64,000 nucleotides of DNA from Hyposmocoma kahamanoa (GCF_003589595.1 NW_020653750.1:7424072-7488071); one strand, 5' to 3'. Counted from the stretch's first letter, positions 32,728 to 43,619 are shown. Numbers and translations are program-made. Notes: generated from the sequence alone by a model not told the origin.

Positions 32728-33080
32728 GATCTGAGAGGCGCTGCCACTGCGCCAAAGAGCATAATTGTGTTTAATTTTCTCCCAGATTAACAGCTAATTT
32801 AGAATTCTTATTATAAAATTTCAAGGATATCTAATTAGTACCTACTGAAAGCTTCTTTAAGTGACGGGACGAACCAGTGCCACTCCGACCTTTAAATCGC
32901 AAAGATCTGAGTTGAACATAAGTTGAAAATTCCCATGTAATTTCACCTTCACCCCTACCGTTCAAAACGGAAAGGCATTAATACTCACATTACTACTTGA
33001 CGTCTGAAATAGGTAAGGTGGCAGTACTTCTCTGGACGAAGTTTTTCACAAGGAGCTCTACCACTGCTAAGCTACTACTA
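32728..33080 (-). mobile_element. Two S1 pieces
   Basis: A 29-bp scrap 'gatctgagaggcgctgccac' lies at 32728-32756. A larger copy lies at 32864-33080 ('aagtgacgggacgaaccagt' to 'aaggagctctaccactgcta') with an internal deletion. Confidence 0.6.
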
Positions 33081-33084
33081 AGAA

Positions 33085-33995
33085 ACTAGGTTCTGCACGG
33101 GTGGTGGTAACCCAGTTTGGACAATATCTATTAATGACTTCAATATTTAAGTCTTTTTGTACTACAAACTAAGAAAATATTTTTTGCGTTACATTTCTAT
33201 ATTTGCTAATATAATAGAATGTAAATTGCAATAATAATGATTAAAAAGACAATAGCGAAATGGCAAATATACTACAAAATATATGTAAAAGAAAAACAAA
33301 GATAAATTATTATTTATTTGACATTCTTTTAAAAAGAACAATTCGTCCCATAACAAAAGAAATTAGAACGGGTATGTGTACCTTTCTATAACACCTATAT
33401 TTACTAAGTTCGCGAACGCTAATCAAGACAAAATTATCTACTTATTTAAACATTAAAAGATTATCGTAGTTGAATATATCAGTATAACAAAAATAAATTT
33501 TGCTGCTCAAGAAGTATTTTATACGAAATAATGTTAAGTAAAATGTTGTTAGCTAGTTGTAAAGTAGTACAATCGCGTTGATTAAGAATTTGTGACGTTA
33601 TGGTTTGAATAGAAAGAATTCAGATTACCACGCTGATGTATACGTACAACCGGTGGGCGGTTTGAACATTATACCTATACTATAAGTTATAGGTACTATG
33701 CCTTTTTAACATTTGTGCATTCAGAAAATTGTTATTGATTTTATCGGACAATTGACAAATGATATCTTCTCTGTTTTCCTTGAGTTTCAAGAATATCTGG
33801 TATTGTCAACTTCCTTATATATTTTGCTTTCAACAATTTCATCACCTATGTAGATATGCATCTATTGCACGACCTCAATGACTCAACACTTTATATTGTG
33901 GGCGTTGGATGAGGAGGTCCCGTATTCGATTCCCGGTATGACCTAATTGGGAAATGAACTTTTCTAAATTAGTTCTGGTCTGGCTGCTCTAGGAT
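33085..33995. other. AT-rich; T3 tRNA-like repeat near its end
   Basis: Bases 33885-33995 contain 'tgggcgttggatgaggaggt' and 'gtattcgattcccggtatga', a box B-like motif. The minus strand of 61160-61262 carries the same element. Confidence 0.5.
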
Positions 33996-33999
33996 GTGT

Positions 34000-34256
34000 T
34001 TTTTTTATAATACCAAGTGACGGGACGAACAAGTCGTGCGCCTGGTGGTAAGAGACACGCCTATTCTAACAGTTGCAGTGCCGTGCAGCGGCACTGACAT
34101 AAGTTAACAAGTCCCATTTGTCTGTAATTTCACCAGCACCCTCACCCTTCAAAACCGGAACACAGTAATGCTCACATTACGGTTTGGCGGCAGAAATAAG
34201 CAGGGTGGCAACACTACCCTGGACGAACTCTTTCACAAGGAACTCTACAGCTACTA
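34000..34256 (-). mobile_element. S1 copy, well preserved
   Basis: A T-rich end, then 'ataccaagtgacgggacgaa', 'agcacccacccttcaaaac'-type middle, and 'ctggacgaactctttcacaa' before 'ggaactctacagctacta'. Confidence 0.75.
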
Positions 34257-34284
34257 AACTGAAGTATCCCAGAGTCAATTCCTT

Positions 34285-34311
34285 ATTTCCTGTACTCGCA
34301 GTACAGGAAAT
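34285..34311. repeat. Perfect 12-bp-arm hairpin
   Basis: Arms atttcctgtact and agtacaggaaat with loop cgc; no mismatch. Confidence 0.9.
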
Positions 34312-34339
34312 TCCCTAGTTGAGAACAGGCAATTGGTTG

Positions 34340-35025
34340 TCTGACACATTATGTAGATAATAATTACATATTATTAAGTAGGTAAAGGTATATAATTACA
34401 TCAGCTGTACATACAATATAATACAACATACTTTATCATATATCAACTTATTTCTTTTTGTAACTACGAGTATATTTCCACGATGTTAGCGAGAAATAAA
34501 ATGAAAATGTTAAATATTTTCAACAATGAAGCCAACTTTATGAAATAACATGTCTTATAATTAGTTACACACGATGAACGATTAAAACACTATTGGAACA
34601 AACAATGAAGTAAACGTTGAATAAAACAAAAGTAATTGATGTCCAATAATTAGGCGGTATAGATTTATAATAATTTGTTACGATATGTACACATATTGTT
34701 TTGTTACGAATTACTACAAAGATCGAGTTTGTAGCATCTGAACCCGGGATCAGTTTAAAGTTGTAACGGAACCTGAATGAGCCCAAATGCGAGTATCGTG
34801 TGATCCTAAGGAATAATTGCTCGTCAAAACTAATTAAATTTGAGTCGCATCCAGTCCCGGGTTCAGTTGCACCACGAAAGAATGATATTAAATTTGTATC
34901 GTCTGAACCGGAATACATGTTGGTACATCGCAGGGCGGAGTGGATAAAAATTATACGGGGTTAAGGAACAAATACTTTGAGTAACAAAACACAAATTAAA
35001 AGGCTATTGCACAATAAACGCTGCT
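34340..35025. other. No gene seen
   Basis: A 117-residue minus-strand frame (34918-34565) has an internal near-duplication (SGSDDTNLISFF / PGSDATNSIFVV) but no recognised motif; it is probably chance or a minor repeat. Confidence 0.4.
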
Positions 35026-35029
35026 CAGT

Positions 35030-35340
35030 GGCGTTTAGTAGCGGTAGAGCTCCTTATGAAAGACTTCGTTCAGGGAAGTACTGCCACCTTACTTATTTCT
35101 GCCGCCAAGTAGTAATATAGCATTACTGTTTTCCGGTTTTGAAGGTTAAGGATGCCATTTGAAATTAAAGGCACATAGGACTTGTCCACTTATTTCTCTA
35201 GGTGACGGGCGCAGTGACAGTACCCCTCAGATCTTTGTGATTTAAAGCTCTGAGTGGCACTGCAACTGTTATGGACAGGCGTATAGCTTACCGTCAGGTG
35301 CACGACTTGTTCGTTCCGTCACCTGATATCATAGAAAAAA
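35030..35340 (+). mobile_element. S1 reference copy (description of the family)
   Basis: In forward order S1 reads: start 'gtagcggtagagctccttat', 'gaaagacttcgttcagggaa', 'ctgccgccaagtagtaatat', 'gtgacgggcgcagtgacagt', 'tcagatctttgtgatttaaa', 'ggacaggcgtatagcttacc', 'cacgacttgttcgttccgtc', 'acctgatatcatag' and an A-rich tail. It is about 300 bp, with a common start, an A-rich 3' end and no reading frame conserved between copies. No terminal inverted repeats are seen, so it behaves like a SINE or a short non-autonomous non-LTR element. I could not see a clear pol III box A/B. Confidence 0.75.
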
Positions 35341-35344
35341 GAAT

Positions 35345-36055
35345 AATGTATAGTAGTTTTATTATAATAAATGCGCTGAAAGGGTCGCTTCTTCAAAATC
35401 CCAAACTCAATAGTAAAGGTACCATGGTATCAATAACATCATGAGCCCAGCAATGACCTATACACGATAGGACTACAGTAGATGTTTTTTCAAGCAACTG
35501 TCGTGCATGCTTCAGAGTATATAGGTACACGAAGAGTCATTGTCCTATCAAATGAAATTTGTACTGCACCTAAGCCTATTTCGCACGTACATAAGCCACA
35601 TTAAAAAATATATCTCGTAAGGCAGACAAGGTTTGTCCGGCAACATAAACTGTCAACGCATGTAAAACAATCGATACGTCTACGCAGCAAAATCAGTTGA
35701 ATAGAAGTAACGTTTATTAATTATTAAGGCTTTATAGAAGACATAATGCTACTATCAGCACTTGATCCGAACCAGTTTACCCTTCTTTAGAATCGCATTA
35801 AGTACATACACAAAGATATTGACTACACTGTATGTGTCGCATTTCTTCTAACAATAATTTGCCACAGTGTTTATCAGTAGTTCAAGTGCGATTATATTTA
35901 CACAAACAGCTATGATTATAACGTAAAAAGTCATTATCTTTATGATTACAATTGTCTTATTTGAGAGATTTGACGTTGAAACACCGACTTTATCTTGTTG
36001 GCTTGAAAGTATAAGTACTTACATATTTACGACAGAACAAGAACGTTTTCAACAT
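35345..36055. other. No gene seen
   Basis: AT-rich sequence between S1 and a reverse-transcriptase scrap. Confidence 0.45.
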
Positions 36056-36059
36056 CTTT

Positions 36060-36250
36060 CAAGAGAAACAATTCAATGAAATTAACGATATATATGATAC
36101 ATTGTTGGACAACGGATTACCGGCATTTACTGTTTATGTGGATATTACTAAAGCTTTAACTGATTCCACAGATGTACTGTATAGTGTATCGCAGGGTAGT
36201 ATTTCGGGACCATTGCTGTTTTTTTATGGTATAACAACTGACGTGCCGAA
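36060..36250 (+). pseudogene. Reverse-transcriptase palm fragment with internal deletion
   Basis: The frame reads TLLDNGLPAFTVYVDITKAL then TDSTDVLYSVSQGSISGPLL. The first half resembles the 'VDF.KAFD' block and the second the 'GVPQGS.LGPLLF' block of LINE RTs, which normally lie some tens of residues apart. A related scrap is at 52415-52500. Confidence 0.65.
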
Positions 36251-36741
36251 AAAAAAAAGAAGCTAATAAGCATGCCATGAATTCCAAAGAATGAATGATG
36301 ATGATGAGAATAAAAGATCTGTAAAGTTAAATAAGAACGATAAATTTGCCAAAGAAACTTACTACGAAATCAAACTTATTTATCCAGGAAACGATTTGCA
36401 TATACGTATATTTGGAATTCAAGGAGGTTTTGCATTTATTTATGTGCATGGAAAGTAAGAGCTAGTTACCTTGATTGTTTTCCTGTTCCCTCATATAATA
36501 TAATATCAGCAGTTGTAAACACCGTGTAATTGAACATGAAAATTAAAGGCGGAACTACGTTAAAAACAACTCTCGCATTTATTGATTTTCAGCCATGTAA
36601 AAAACCTTCACAAACAGAAATGCCTCTTCACTTTTTTGGTTTGATTTAGTACATATTACTTACGGTTTTTTTAAGCGGTTCACAAACTGGTAAACATTCC
36701 AAGATAAAGTACAAGTAATTTGTCAATATTGTGATATGAGA

Positions 36742-37212
36742 AGGATTTTTTATAATATCAAGTGAGGAATGGTAAGCTACACGCCTGACTATAACAGTTG
36801 CTGTGCCACTCAGAGCTTTAAATCGCAAAGATCTGTGGGGACTGCCAATGCGCCCGTCATCCTGATACTTAAGTGCCCTGCCTGCGGACGTATTCCCCGA
36901 ACGCCATAACTTGGACCTTTTCAAGGCGAGATCATGCACACCTAAATAATGCCTATTTAGGTATGCATGCTACATCGTCGACCTCATCATCACTTTCCAT
37001 CAGGAGAGATGGAGGTCAAATGAGCACTTATTTATGATAAAAATAAGTTGACAAGGTCCATGTGCTTGTAATTTCACCAGCACCCTTACCATTCAAAACC
37101 AAAACGCAGATTACTCAGTTCCGGTTTACTGCTAACATTACTGCAGAAATAAGTAAGGTGGCAATATTTCGCTGGACGAACTCTTTCAAAAGGAGTTCTA
37201 CACGTGCTAATG
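36742..37212 (-). mobile_element. S1 copy split by a nested LINE tail
   Basis: S1 sequence occupies 36742-36873 and resumes at 37029-37212. The break falls inside the phrase that is 'gagacataagttgacaag' in other copies, and a short 'aag' flanks the insert on both sides. Confidence 0.75.
36874..37028 (+). mobile_element. LINE 3' tail nested in S1
   Basis: Translation with shifts gives 'LPADVFPERHNLDLFKAR' and the DNA phrase 'tcatcactttccatcaggag'. The same C-terminus and 3' UTR occur at 37850-38009 and 43430-43590. Confidence 0.75.
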
Positions 37213-37339
37213 TAACTGTACCCTACCAGATGTGAGCATAACTTGCAATTAAAAAAAACCAAGTGTATAAACAGAATATTATTTAGTATTACTTCATATC
37301 ATATATGTATACCTAAGAAAGGCCAGTTCGTGTAAGATT

Positions 37340-37620
37340 TAGTGACTAAAATAGAAAGGAATATTTAGATGGTTCAGACATGCAGAGTGTATGAATGAAA
37401 GAAGATTGACGAAACAGATATGAGAGGCGAAAATGTCGAAAGTCGATAAGAGGTAACAAAGGCGGCCTTACCACGTCCAAATTGAGGACATCCTGAAGAA
37501 AGACCTAATCAAGAATACTCTCAGCCGAAGAGTGTGTATAAAGGCATTAATACGTATTGATGAGGCGAAAGATATACGTCAGGATTGTAGCAAGAACAAG
37601 CCCTGCCTGCCCCGGTAACA
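37340..37620 (+). pseudogene. RTE-like LINE tail
   Basis: 'RWFRHAECMNERRLTKQI*E' then 'RPYHVQIEDILKKDLIKNTL' and 'SRRVCIKALIRIDEAKDI'. It is homologous to the LRWFGHMERMNECRLSKEIY segment of the 17.2 kb copy and extends further toward the 3' end. Confidence 0.7.
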
Positions 37621-37769
37621 ATCAATAGATTGTACTGCAAATAGATACCATATAACTAGATGAGCATTAGCACGCTACGTGTATGAGTTGATAGAGTACG
37701 CATATAAATCAAAGCTCATTTAATAAACATTGAGTTTAATATTAAGTTGGAATAGCACGATTTAGTTCC

Positions 37770-38310
37770 GCCTTCACCTTTTCATCATCGGGGGACTAGA
37801 CGTAGGCTGGGGTTCCACCCTTAAGCATTACTCTTCCACATTTATATGGGGAACGGCTATGGAGTGGAATTTCTTGCCAGCCCTATATTCCCTGAACGCT
37901 ACAACTTGGGCATATTCAAGACGAGAGTAAATAGTCAGTCATATTTTAGATGTGCATGCTATGTCGTTAACTTCATCGTCACTTTCCATCAAGTAAGATG
38001 GAGGTCTAATGGCGCATCCACACATGCCCGGCGGCATGGCCGGCGGCCGTGCCGCCGGCATTTGCCGCATCTCAGCCGCGACACGCGCGGCTTTTGGTTG
38101 CCGGCGGCAGTTTGCTTGCGGCTTCGATACGGAGTGGTAGTGTAGTCGTATTCATATATAACATAATTTAACAACACTACTGCGAAAATTGCAACCGCAT
38201 CTGCAGGCCGCCGGTAAAGCCGGCGGCCTGCTTTCAGCGGCAAGGCGGTCTGAAACCCGGCGGCATGTGTGGATGCGCCAAAATGCGCATAAAAATAAAT
38301 AAAGAATAGA
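37770..38310 (+). mobile_element. LINE tail (CR1/Jockey-like) interrupted by a GC-rich MITE
   Basis: Bases 37790-38009 match the final part of the 42.9-43.6 kb element ('gactagacgtaggctggggt', 'gaacgctacaacttgggcat', 'gtcactttccatcaagtaag'). The tail resumes after 38280 as 'tgcgcataaaaataaataaa'. Confidence 0.75.
38010..38280. mobile_element. GC-rich MITE with perfect 19-bp terminal inverted repeats
   Basis: tggcgcatccacacatgcc (38010-38028) is the exact reverse complement of 38262-38280. The interior is rich in CCGGCGG/CCGCCGG words. Comparison with uninterrupted LINE tails suggests a 3-bp target duplication (TAA left, AAA right), which would fit PIF/Harbinger-type insertion. The 99- and 124-residue frames here are by-products of the GC content. 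Confidence 0.85.
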
Positions 38311-38319
38311 TATTTCGAT

Positions 38320-39240
38320 AAAATACAAAATACTTCTACAACGAAACTTGTGTAATAGATCACATGTCTTTGGGGTCTAATTACTTAAAAATGTAGTACT
38401 CATTTGTACATTTTTGTCGTCATCACGTCTTTGTCTTCGTGTTTCTCGGTTTCAGAATAACCCTTTACGTAATTTTAAACTAACAATTTGGAATCAATAA
38501 AATAAGAAAATTACAATTGCAAATTAACATGACAGTATAACGAAACTTAACAATTAAATAGTTACAGTACAGAATCGAATATTTTTGCGGAATCCATTAC
38601 TAACATGTCGACTATAGAACTTTTTATATTCGGTACACAACACACGGTATTTTATATATTATTAACATTTTAATATTATTAAATTCCAAAAAGTAATTAA
38701 TATATAGTCGTTTTTAAACAAATAATGAAACAATAGTAACTGAAATTGTGAACTGCTTCTGAAAAAGATACATGGTATACAAATATAACAGTCCTACCTT
38801 TACATTTTCCTGGCCCGTACAGTCGCAAATTAAGGCCGAGAATGCCTTTACCCGCAAATATTGTACACTTCCGCAATCATCGGACTAATTAAAACACAAC
38901 GAAGGGAAAAGGTTTGATAAAGAAAAATAATGTTTCGATATTCTTTTTATTATCTTGACAGGAAATTTTGTTGAGTACGTATTTTATTACACTTTGTATA
39001 AGTCCCTATTTTTAAATTGATTTTTTAATGAAATTTGAACTTGGAAGTTTTCGACGAGACAGTCATCCTTAACACAAAGTTATGACAGCAGAGTTTATAT
39101 TTTTAAATCAAACTGTTTTTTCACGTGTCGGTCTTTTTCAGGTGCCATGGTCACAGCTGATTACATTTTATAAAGATCTGAAACGTTATTATATTTGAAA
39201 ACCGAAATTCACTAGTTTTGATCTGACAAAAGCAGTTTTT
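38320..39240. other. AT-rich, no gene
   Basis: Nothing supported beyond simple A/T-rich sequence. Confidence 0.5.
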
Positions 39241-39245
39241 TATAT

Positions 39246-39405
39246 GAATGTAAGTGACGGCGAGTGAGTTGTGCCTCTGCGCCAGTGTGAGTTGAGCCTA
39301 AATTGACAAGTCCAATATGCCTGCAATTTACTACTAACGTCAGAAATAGATAAGGTGACAGTACTTCCCTAGACAAACTTTTTCACAAGAACTCTACTGC
39401 AACTA
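39246..39405 (-). mobile_element. S1 copy, heavily deleted
   Basis: 'gaatgtaagtgacggcgagt' and 'ctacagaca'-like end 'caaactttttcacaagaact' bracket a body lacking most of the middle. Confidence 0.55.
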
Positions 39406-39417
39406 AATAGTTTCAGT

Positions 39418-39500
39418 TTAATTTGTGGTTGTCTATGTGTGCGTCATGGCACCCGCGACATAGGGTTTCCCTATTACGGGGCTATATAACAATTGTGTAA
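39418..39500 (+). mobile_element. T-family SINE, 3' body only
   Basis: 'taatttgtggttgtctatgt', 'catggcacccgcgacatagg', 'tttccctattacggggcta'. Confidence 0.6.
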
Positions 39501-39509
39501 AACCTAAGA

Positions 39510-40385
39510 ACTCAATAAAGGAGTTTGTGGCTATTTAATAGATTAAAAACGTTGAGCTTAGTACTTGTTTATCTTTTTAAGCCGCTATAAAATTGGATAA
39601 CGTGTAATTCAATTCCAATTATGTATATAACCTGTCGCCCTCACCTCTTGACCGCAAAATGAAAACCGAACGGTCGCCGTTGTTGTTCAACTTGACCCAC
39701 AAAAAAAAATTATTACGAACGATGATTTTATGCACAACTAACTGCTCTCTATCTATGCAGCGCTGTCATCGAACTTTATACCTTTAGTAGTGGTCTTGTT
39801 TTTAAAATTTCTATTAGATTTTTATTCCAGCACATTGTAATTTGAGACTTATTTGGTCTGCGTTTGGGACCCTGACCAAACTTACATTGTTTATACTTTA
39901 TATTGCATAATATACAATTAACAAATTTTGAGGATTATTTCTATAACACAAAACAGCTGCATATAAATAATAAACAATGGTCATAGATATAACTTGCTTA
40001 AGTTATTTCCGTAATTTAAGGAAATGTAATGGTATATGTTGCTACGACATAAAGTAGTGACAGAATCTATAACTTGAGTAGTTTATCTATTTAAAATAAA
40101 ACATATCGTAAGATTTTTATTTTCAAGAGTAGATAGATGATATGATAACAGATAGAACATCAAATGTATTAAGAAATATTCGTAGAAATGTTATCGAAAT
40201 CGCCTCAAGCAAAAGATTTCATTATATTTTTTGAACAGACTATTTCTACATCGCACAGTCTGTAGCACATCAAATTTGACACTTTAGGTTCTGAACGATT
40301 TTTGTTATACACTATATAGTTAAATTTAAATATTAATATCGAGTTCTTCGGTTTTCACGATTGTTACACATAGAAAATGAAACTA
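39510..40385. other. AT-rich, no gene
   Basis: No repeat or exon recognised. Confidence 0.5.
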
Positions 40386-40387
40386 TT

Positions 40388-40822
40388 TTTAACCGACTTC
40401 AAAAAAGGAGGAGGTTCTCAATTCGTCTGTATGTTTTTTTGTATGTATGTTACGCGATAACTCCGGTATTTGTGAACCGATTTTCATGATTCTTTTTTGT
40501 TGGAAAGGGGGTACTTCCTTAGTGGTCCCATTTTATTTTGAAGAAAATCATCCACCTCGAAGGGTGGCTGTTCACGCATAAAGATTCATTTTTATAAATA
40601 GCGTCTAACTTTAATTTAGGAGCAATTACTTTAATGGTTGATTTTGCTATTTCTCCAATTCAGGGCGTTTTTCTCTCAATATTCTTTTCAGTAGCGAGAA
40701 CCGATTTTTATTATCTCCAGTGTCAAGTCCTGTATAGTGGCGAACTAGGGGATATTTCAATAAAACTTAGCAAATAGACGTAATTCCACGTACTTTTGAG
40801 GTCGGTTTTTTTAGTACTCTGT
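40388..40822 (+). mobile_element. M1 MITE-like element carrying about 165 bp of extra sequence
   Basis: It starts taaccgacttcaaaaaagg and ends ttttgaggtcggttttttt, the same ends in the opposite orientation. Bases about 40577-40740 have no counterpart in other copies and lie between the 'ccacctcgaagggtgg' phrase and 'gaactaggggatatt', so this is either a later insertion or the longer parental form. Confidence 0.7.
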
Positions 40823-40957
40823 ACTGATCATTATTCCGGATTTAAATCGCATATATTTGTTTTTTCAAAGAAACCGACGTTTCGGGCCCTTTACAGGTCC
40901 TATGGTCACGGTTGACTGAGGTGGTACAGTCTTCAACCAGTTGAAATAAATGATGGG

Positions 40958-41090
40958 CGAACAAGTCGTGCGCCTGGTGGTACGCAACACGACTACCCAA
41001 ATAATGGCTGTAATGCCACTAAAAGTTTTAAATCTCAAAGATCTGAAGGGCACTGCCACTGCGCACGACACCCTGATACATAAAATTGTA
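40958..41090 (-). mobile_element. S1 3' part
   Basis: 'gggcgaacaagtcgtgcgcc' to 'cactgcgcacgacaccctga'. Confidence 0.65.
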
Positions 41091-41214
41091 ATATGAGAGA
41101 GGAAAAATGTATAACTTTAATAACTTATATTGCAACACCTGACAGTGTCTATGTTGTGTTTGATGACTTTTTCTGTACAATGCATCAATAAATAAATAAT
41201 AAAATTAATACAAG

Positions 41215-41795
41215 GTACAAAAACGATTACGTCTACCTTGGCCAAAATATCCAGCTTGCAAGCACAACTTCGAGAAGGAAGCCGACATGAGAATGTGTTT
41301 GGGCTGGGCGGCATTTGGGAAGCTTAGCAACATCTTCAGGTCATCAATCCCACAAAGCCTGAAAACTAAGGTATGTAACCAGTACGTTCTGCCAGTTATG
41401 TCCTACGCAGCCGTGAACATTAACAACAGGCCTCATCCACTAATTCAAGGTCGCTCAGCGTGCGATGGAGCAAGCTATCTTGGGGTATCTCTGATGGGCC
41501 GAATCTAACGAGGTCATACGTCAGAAAACTAAAGTGACAGACATAGCTCGCAAAATCAGTACGCTTAAGTGGCAGTGGGCCGGGCGGGCATGTCTGCAGG
41601 ATGGTTGATCGCCGATGGAGCAGACTTATTCTGGAATAGCGACCAGGTCAAGAAAACGTGGTATGGGACACCCTATGGCAATATGGACGGACGACCTGAG
41701 AAAGGTGGCCCGCAGCGGCTGTATGCGGGCGGCACAAGACCGGGTGAGTTGGCGTGCTCAATGGGAGGCTTTGTTCATAGTCACTAGTTAATTTG
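41215..41795 (+). pseudogene. RTE-like LINE, RT C-terminal half with frameshifts
   Basis: Pieces in order: 'DYVYLGQNIQLAS', 'RMCLGWAAFGKLSNIFRSSI', 'PQSLKTKVCNQYVLPVMSYA', then after a shift 'VIRQKTKVTDIARKISTLKW' and 'QWAGRACLQDG', then 'IWTDDLRKVARSGCMRAAQD'. This is the standard order of lepidopteran RTE reverse transcriptases downstream of the catalytic palm. Several stops are present; it ends at 'WEALFIVTS*'. Confidence 0.85.
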
Positions 41796-41799
41796 GTAC

Positions 41800-42300
41800 A
41801 ATGTACTCTTATATAATTAGACCCTCGTTTACATTTATAATTTACTATTTACGGGGTTTAAAACTTTAGTGAAACAAAAACTTTGTACAAACAGTATTAT
41901 TAAGTTTATTAAGTAGTTAGATGATAAAAATCTTTATGATCGTTCAGCTCTTTTGAATTCTTTCTGTAATATGTTCGCGGAGGCGCACACAGATTTCTTT
42001 AGCACCCACCATATTCTCGCGCAAATCGCGCCCTGTCGTGCTAACCCTGGATGAGCGCGTTGTCCGTACGCGGGAACGCGAGAATATTCGCCCATTGGAT
42101 GCGACTACAAGCGATCTCATAGAAAATGTATGATTTATTGTTTTTGTGTTACTGACTGTACATATTGCGCAATTAACTAACCCCTACACCTAAAGATTTT
42201 GTAAATTACTAACTATTTATGATCCCACTACGAAATGAATGATTTATTATTATAATATTCTAAAATAATAACTGTAAGTGATTAATGTGAAAGAATATCT
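41800..42300. other. No gene seen
   Basis: Bases 41960-42090 are locally GC-richer ('gcgcaaatcgcgccctgtcg') without motifs. Confidence 0.45.
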
Positions 42301-42306
42301 ACTTAC

Positions 42307-42385
42307 ACTATTACTGCTTGGCGGCAGAAATAGGTAAGGTGGCAATCCTTCGCTGGTTGAACTCTTTCAAAGAAGCATTACTGCT
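42307..42385 (-). mobile_element. S1 5' end fragment
   Basis: 'cactattactgcttggcggc' and 'ggttgaactctttcaaagaa'. Confidence 0.6.
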
Positions 42386-42744
42386 ATTACTGCTTTACAA
42401 ATGAGTTGTAGTCCTTTTACTTTTTACACAAATATTATGAATAAAATATTGTATATTAATAAATAGAGGTGCTGTAACGCTAACTTAAAATTGTATTCTT
42501 GATGCTGTACCGTATCCAATAAGTATATAAAAACACTTCTTTGATTTTCGAACATTAGCCGTGGTTCGTCATGGTTGCTCAATAGTCGGATAAGGAGTGC
42601 TGATGTCAGTTGACATATCATAAAACATGTCTGACGCAAATTGGCAGAATCCTTGTGAATATATTTATTTTTATTGGACGTATAAACCCAATACAAAAAT
42701 TCGCAACATGTACATGGAGAATGTCGCAAGATCTGCTCACTCGA

Positions 42745-42895
42745 TCTGTAGCTCTTGGTAAGAGCGGTAGCCACGTTGAGGCAACACACACTGGATCGAG
42801 TCTAGTCGGATTGAAGGAATTTTCTTTGAATTGTTTCGATCTTTGTATCAATAATCATTATGAATATTTTGGAAAGGTGGTAACTCAGTAACAGA
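42745..42895 (+). mobile_element. T2 tRNA-like SINE
   Basis: 'gctcttggtaagagcggtag' then 'ggatcgagtctagtcggatt'; the tail 'atctttgtatcaataatcat' matches the copy at 1004-1150. Confidence 0.5.
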
Positions 42896-42899
42896 AAAG

Positions 42900-43610
42900 T
42901 ATCTTCTAAATATAGCGGTCGACAGTTGAAAACCCTGTGGCATATTCCTGTGACTTTACTTTCCAAGTTACGTACAGAAAGCAGCACATCGAGCTACACA
43001 TTGACGGACCTTGTTCCGTCGCACTGGAAGTGGCATGGCATCCATTCCAGTGTGAGGCGTTACTTGATACCGGGACCAAGTCCGGTCGTGTATGAGTACT
43101 GCTACCACCTGTGGGATGGTTCTGGTAAATACCAACTGGCCACCTTGGATTCATTTGAAAAGCGTGTCAAGAGGCTTATAGGTGATTCGGAATTAGTAGA
43201 AGTGAAACTGCAGAGCCGCCGTAAAATTGCCTGCTTATCGGTATTCTACATGATATATCACGGAGAGTGTGCTAGGGAATTGCATGAATTCATTCCACCC
43301 TTCCCTTTCCATCATCGACGGACCAGACGTAGGCTGGGGTCTACGACCCCTATGTTGTGGATATTTCAAGGACTCGTACGAAGCGCTTCCCTCCCACATT
43401 TACATGGCGAACGGCCATGGAGCAGAATTCCCTGCCTGCAGACTTGTTCCCTGATCGGTATAACTTGAGCCTTTTCAAGGCGAGAGTGAATAGACATTAT
43501 TTTGGTGTACATGCTCCATCGTCGACTTTATTGTCACTTTCCATCAGGTGGGATAGAGGTCAAGTGCGCACGTATTTTATAATAAAAAAAGGAAAATTCG
43601 AAAAAAGTGT
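42900..43610 (+). pseudogene. CR1/Jockey-like LINE, C-terminal coding region and 3' end
   Basis: A 180-residue open stretch carries SPVVYEYCYHLWDGSGKYQL then ATLDSFEKRVKRLIGDSELV, and RRKIACLSVFYMIYHGECAR ELHEFIPP. This is the 'EYC.HLW.GA.KYQL..LD..Q.R..RL' and 'VFYR.YHGECS.EL' tail of insect CR1/Jockey-type RTs. A frameshift near 43340 moves to the frame MEQNSLPADLFPDRYNLSLF KARVNRH. An A-rich end follows 'tttataataaaaaaagg'. It is the longest LINE piece here and the reference for the tails at 36.9 and 37.8 kb. Confidence 0.85.
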
Positions 43611-43619
43611 ATAACTTGA

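Noticed and set aside
34565..34918. 117-residue frame with internal duplication
   Set aside because: The SGSD/PGSD duplication is interesting, but no motif, splice site or second copy supports a gene.
37846..38363. 99- and 124-residue frames on opposite strands
   Set aside because: They overlap the GC-rich MITE and LINE tail; frame length comes from low stop-codon density in GC-rich repeats, not from a gene.
42424..42851. Opposing frames of 121 and 77 residues
   Set aside because: They overlap a T2 repeat and each other; no recognisable domain.
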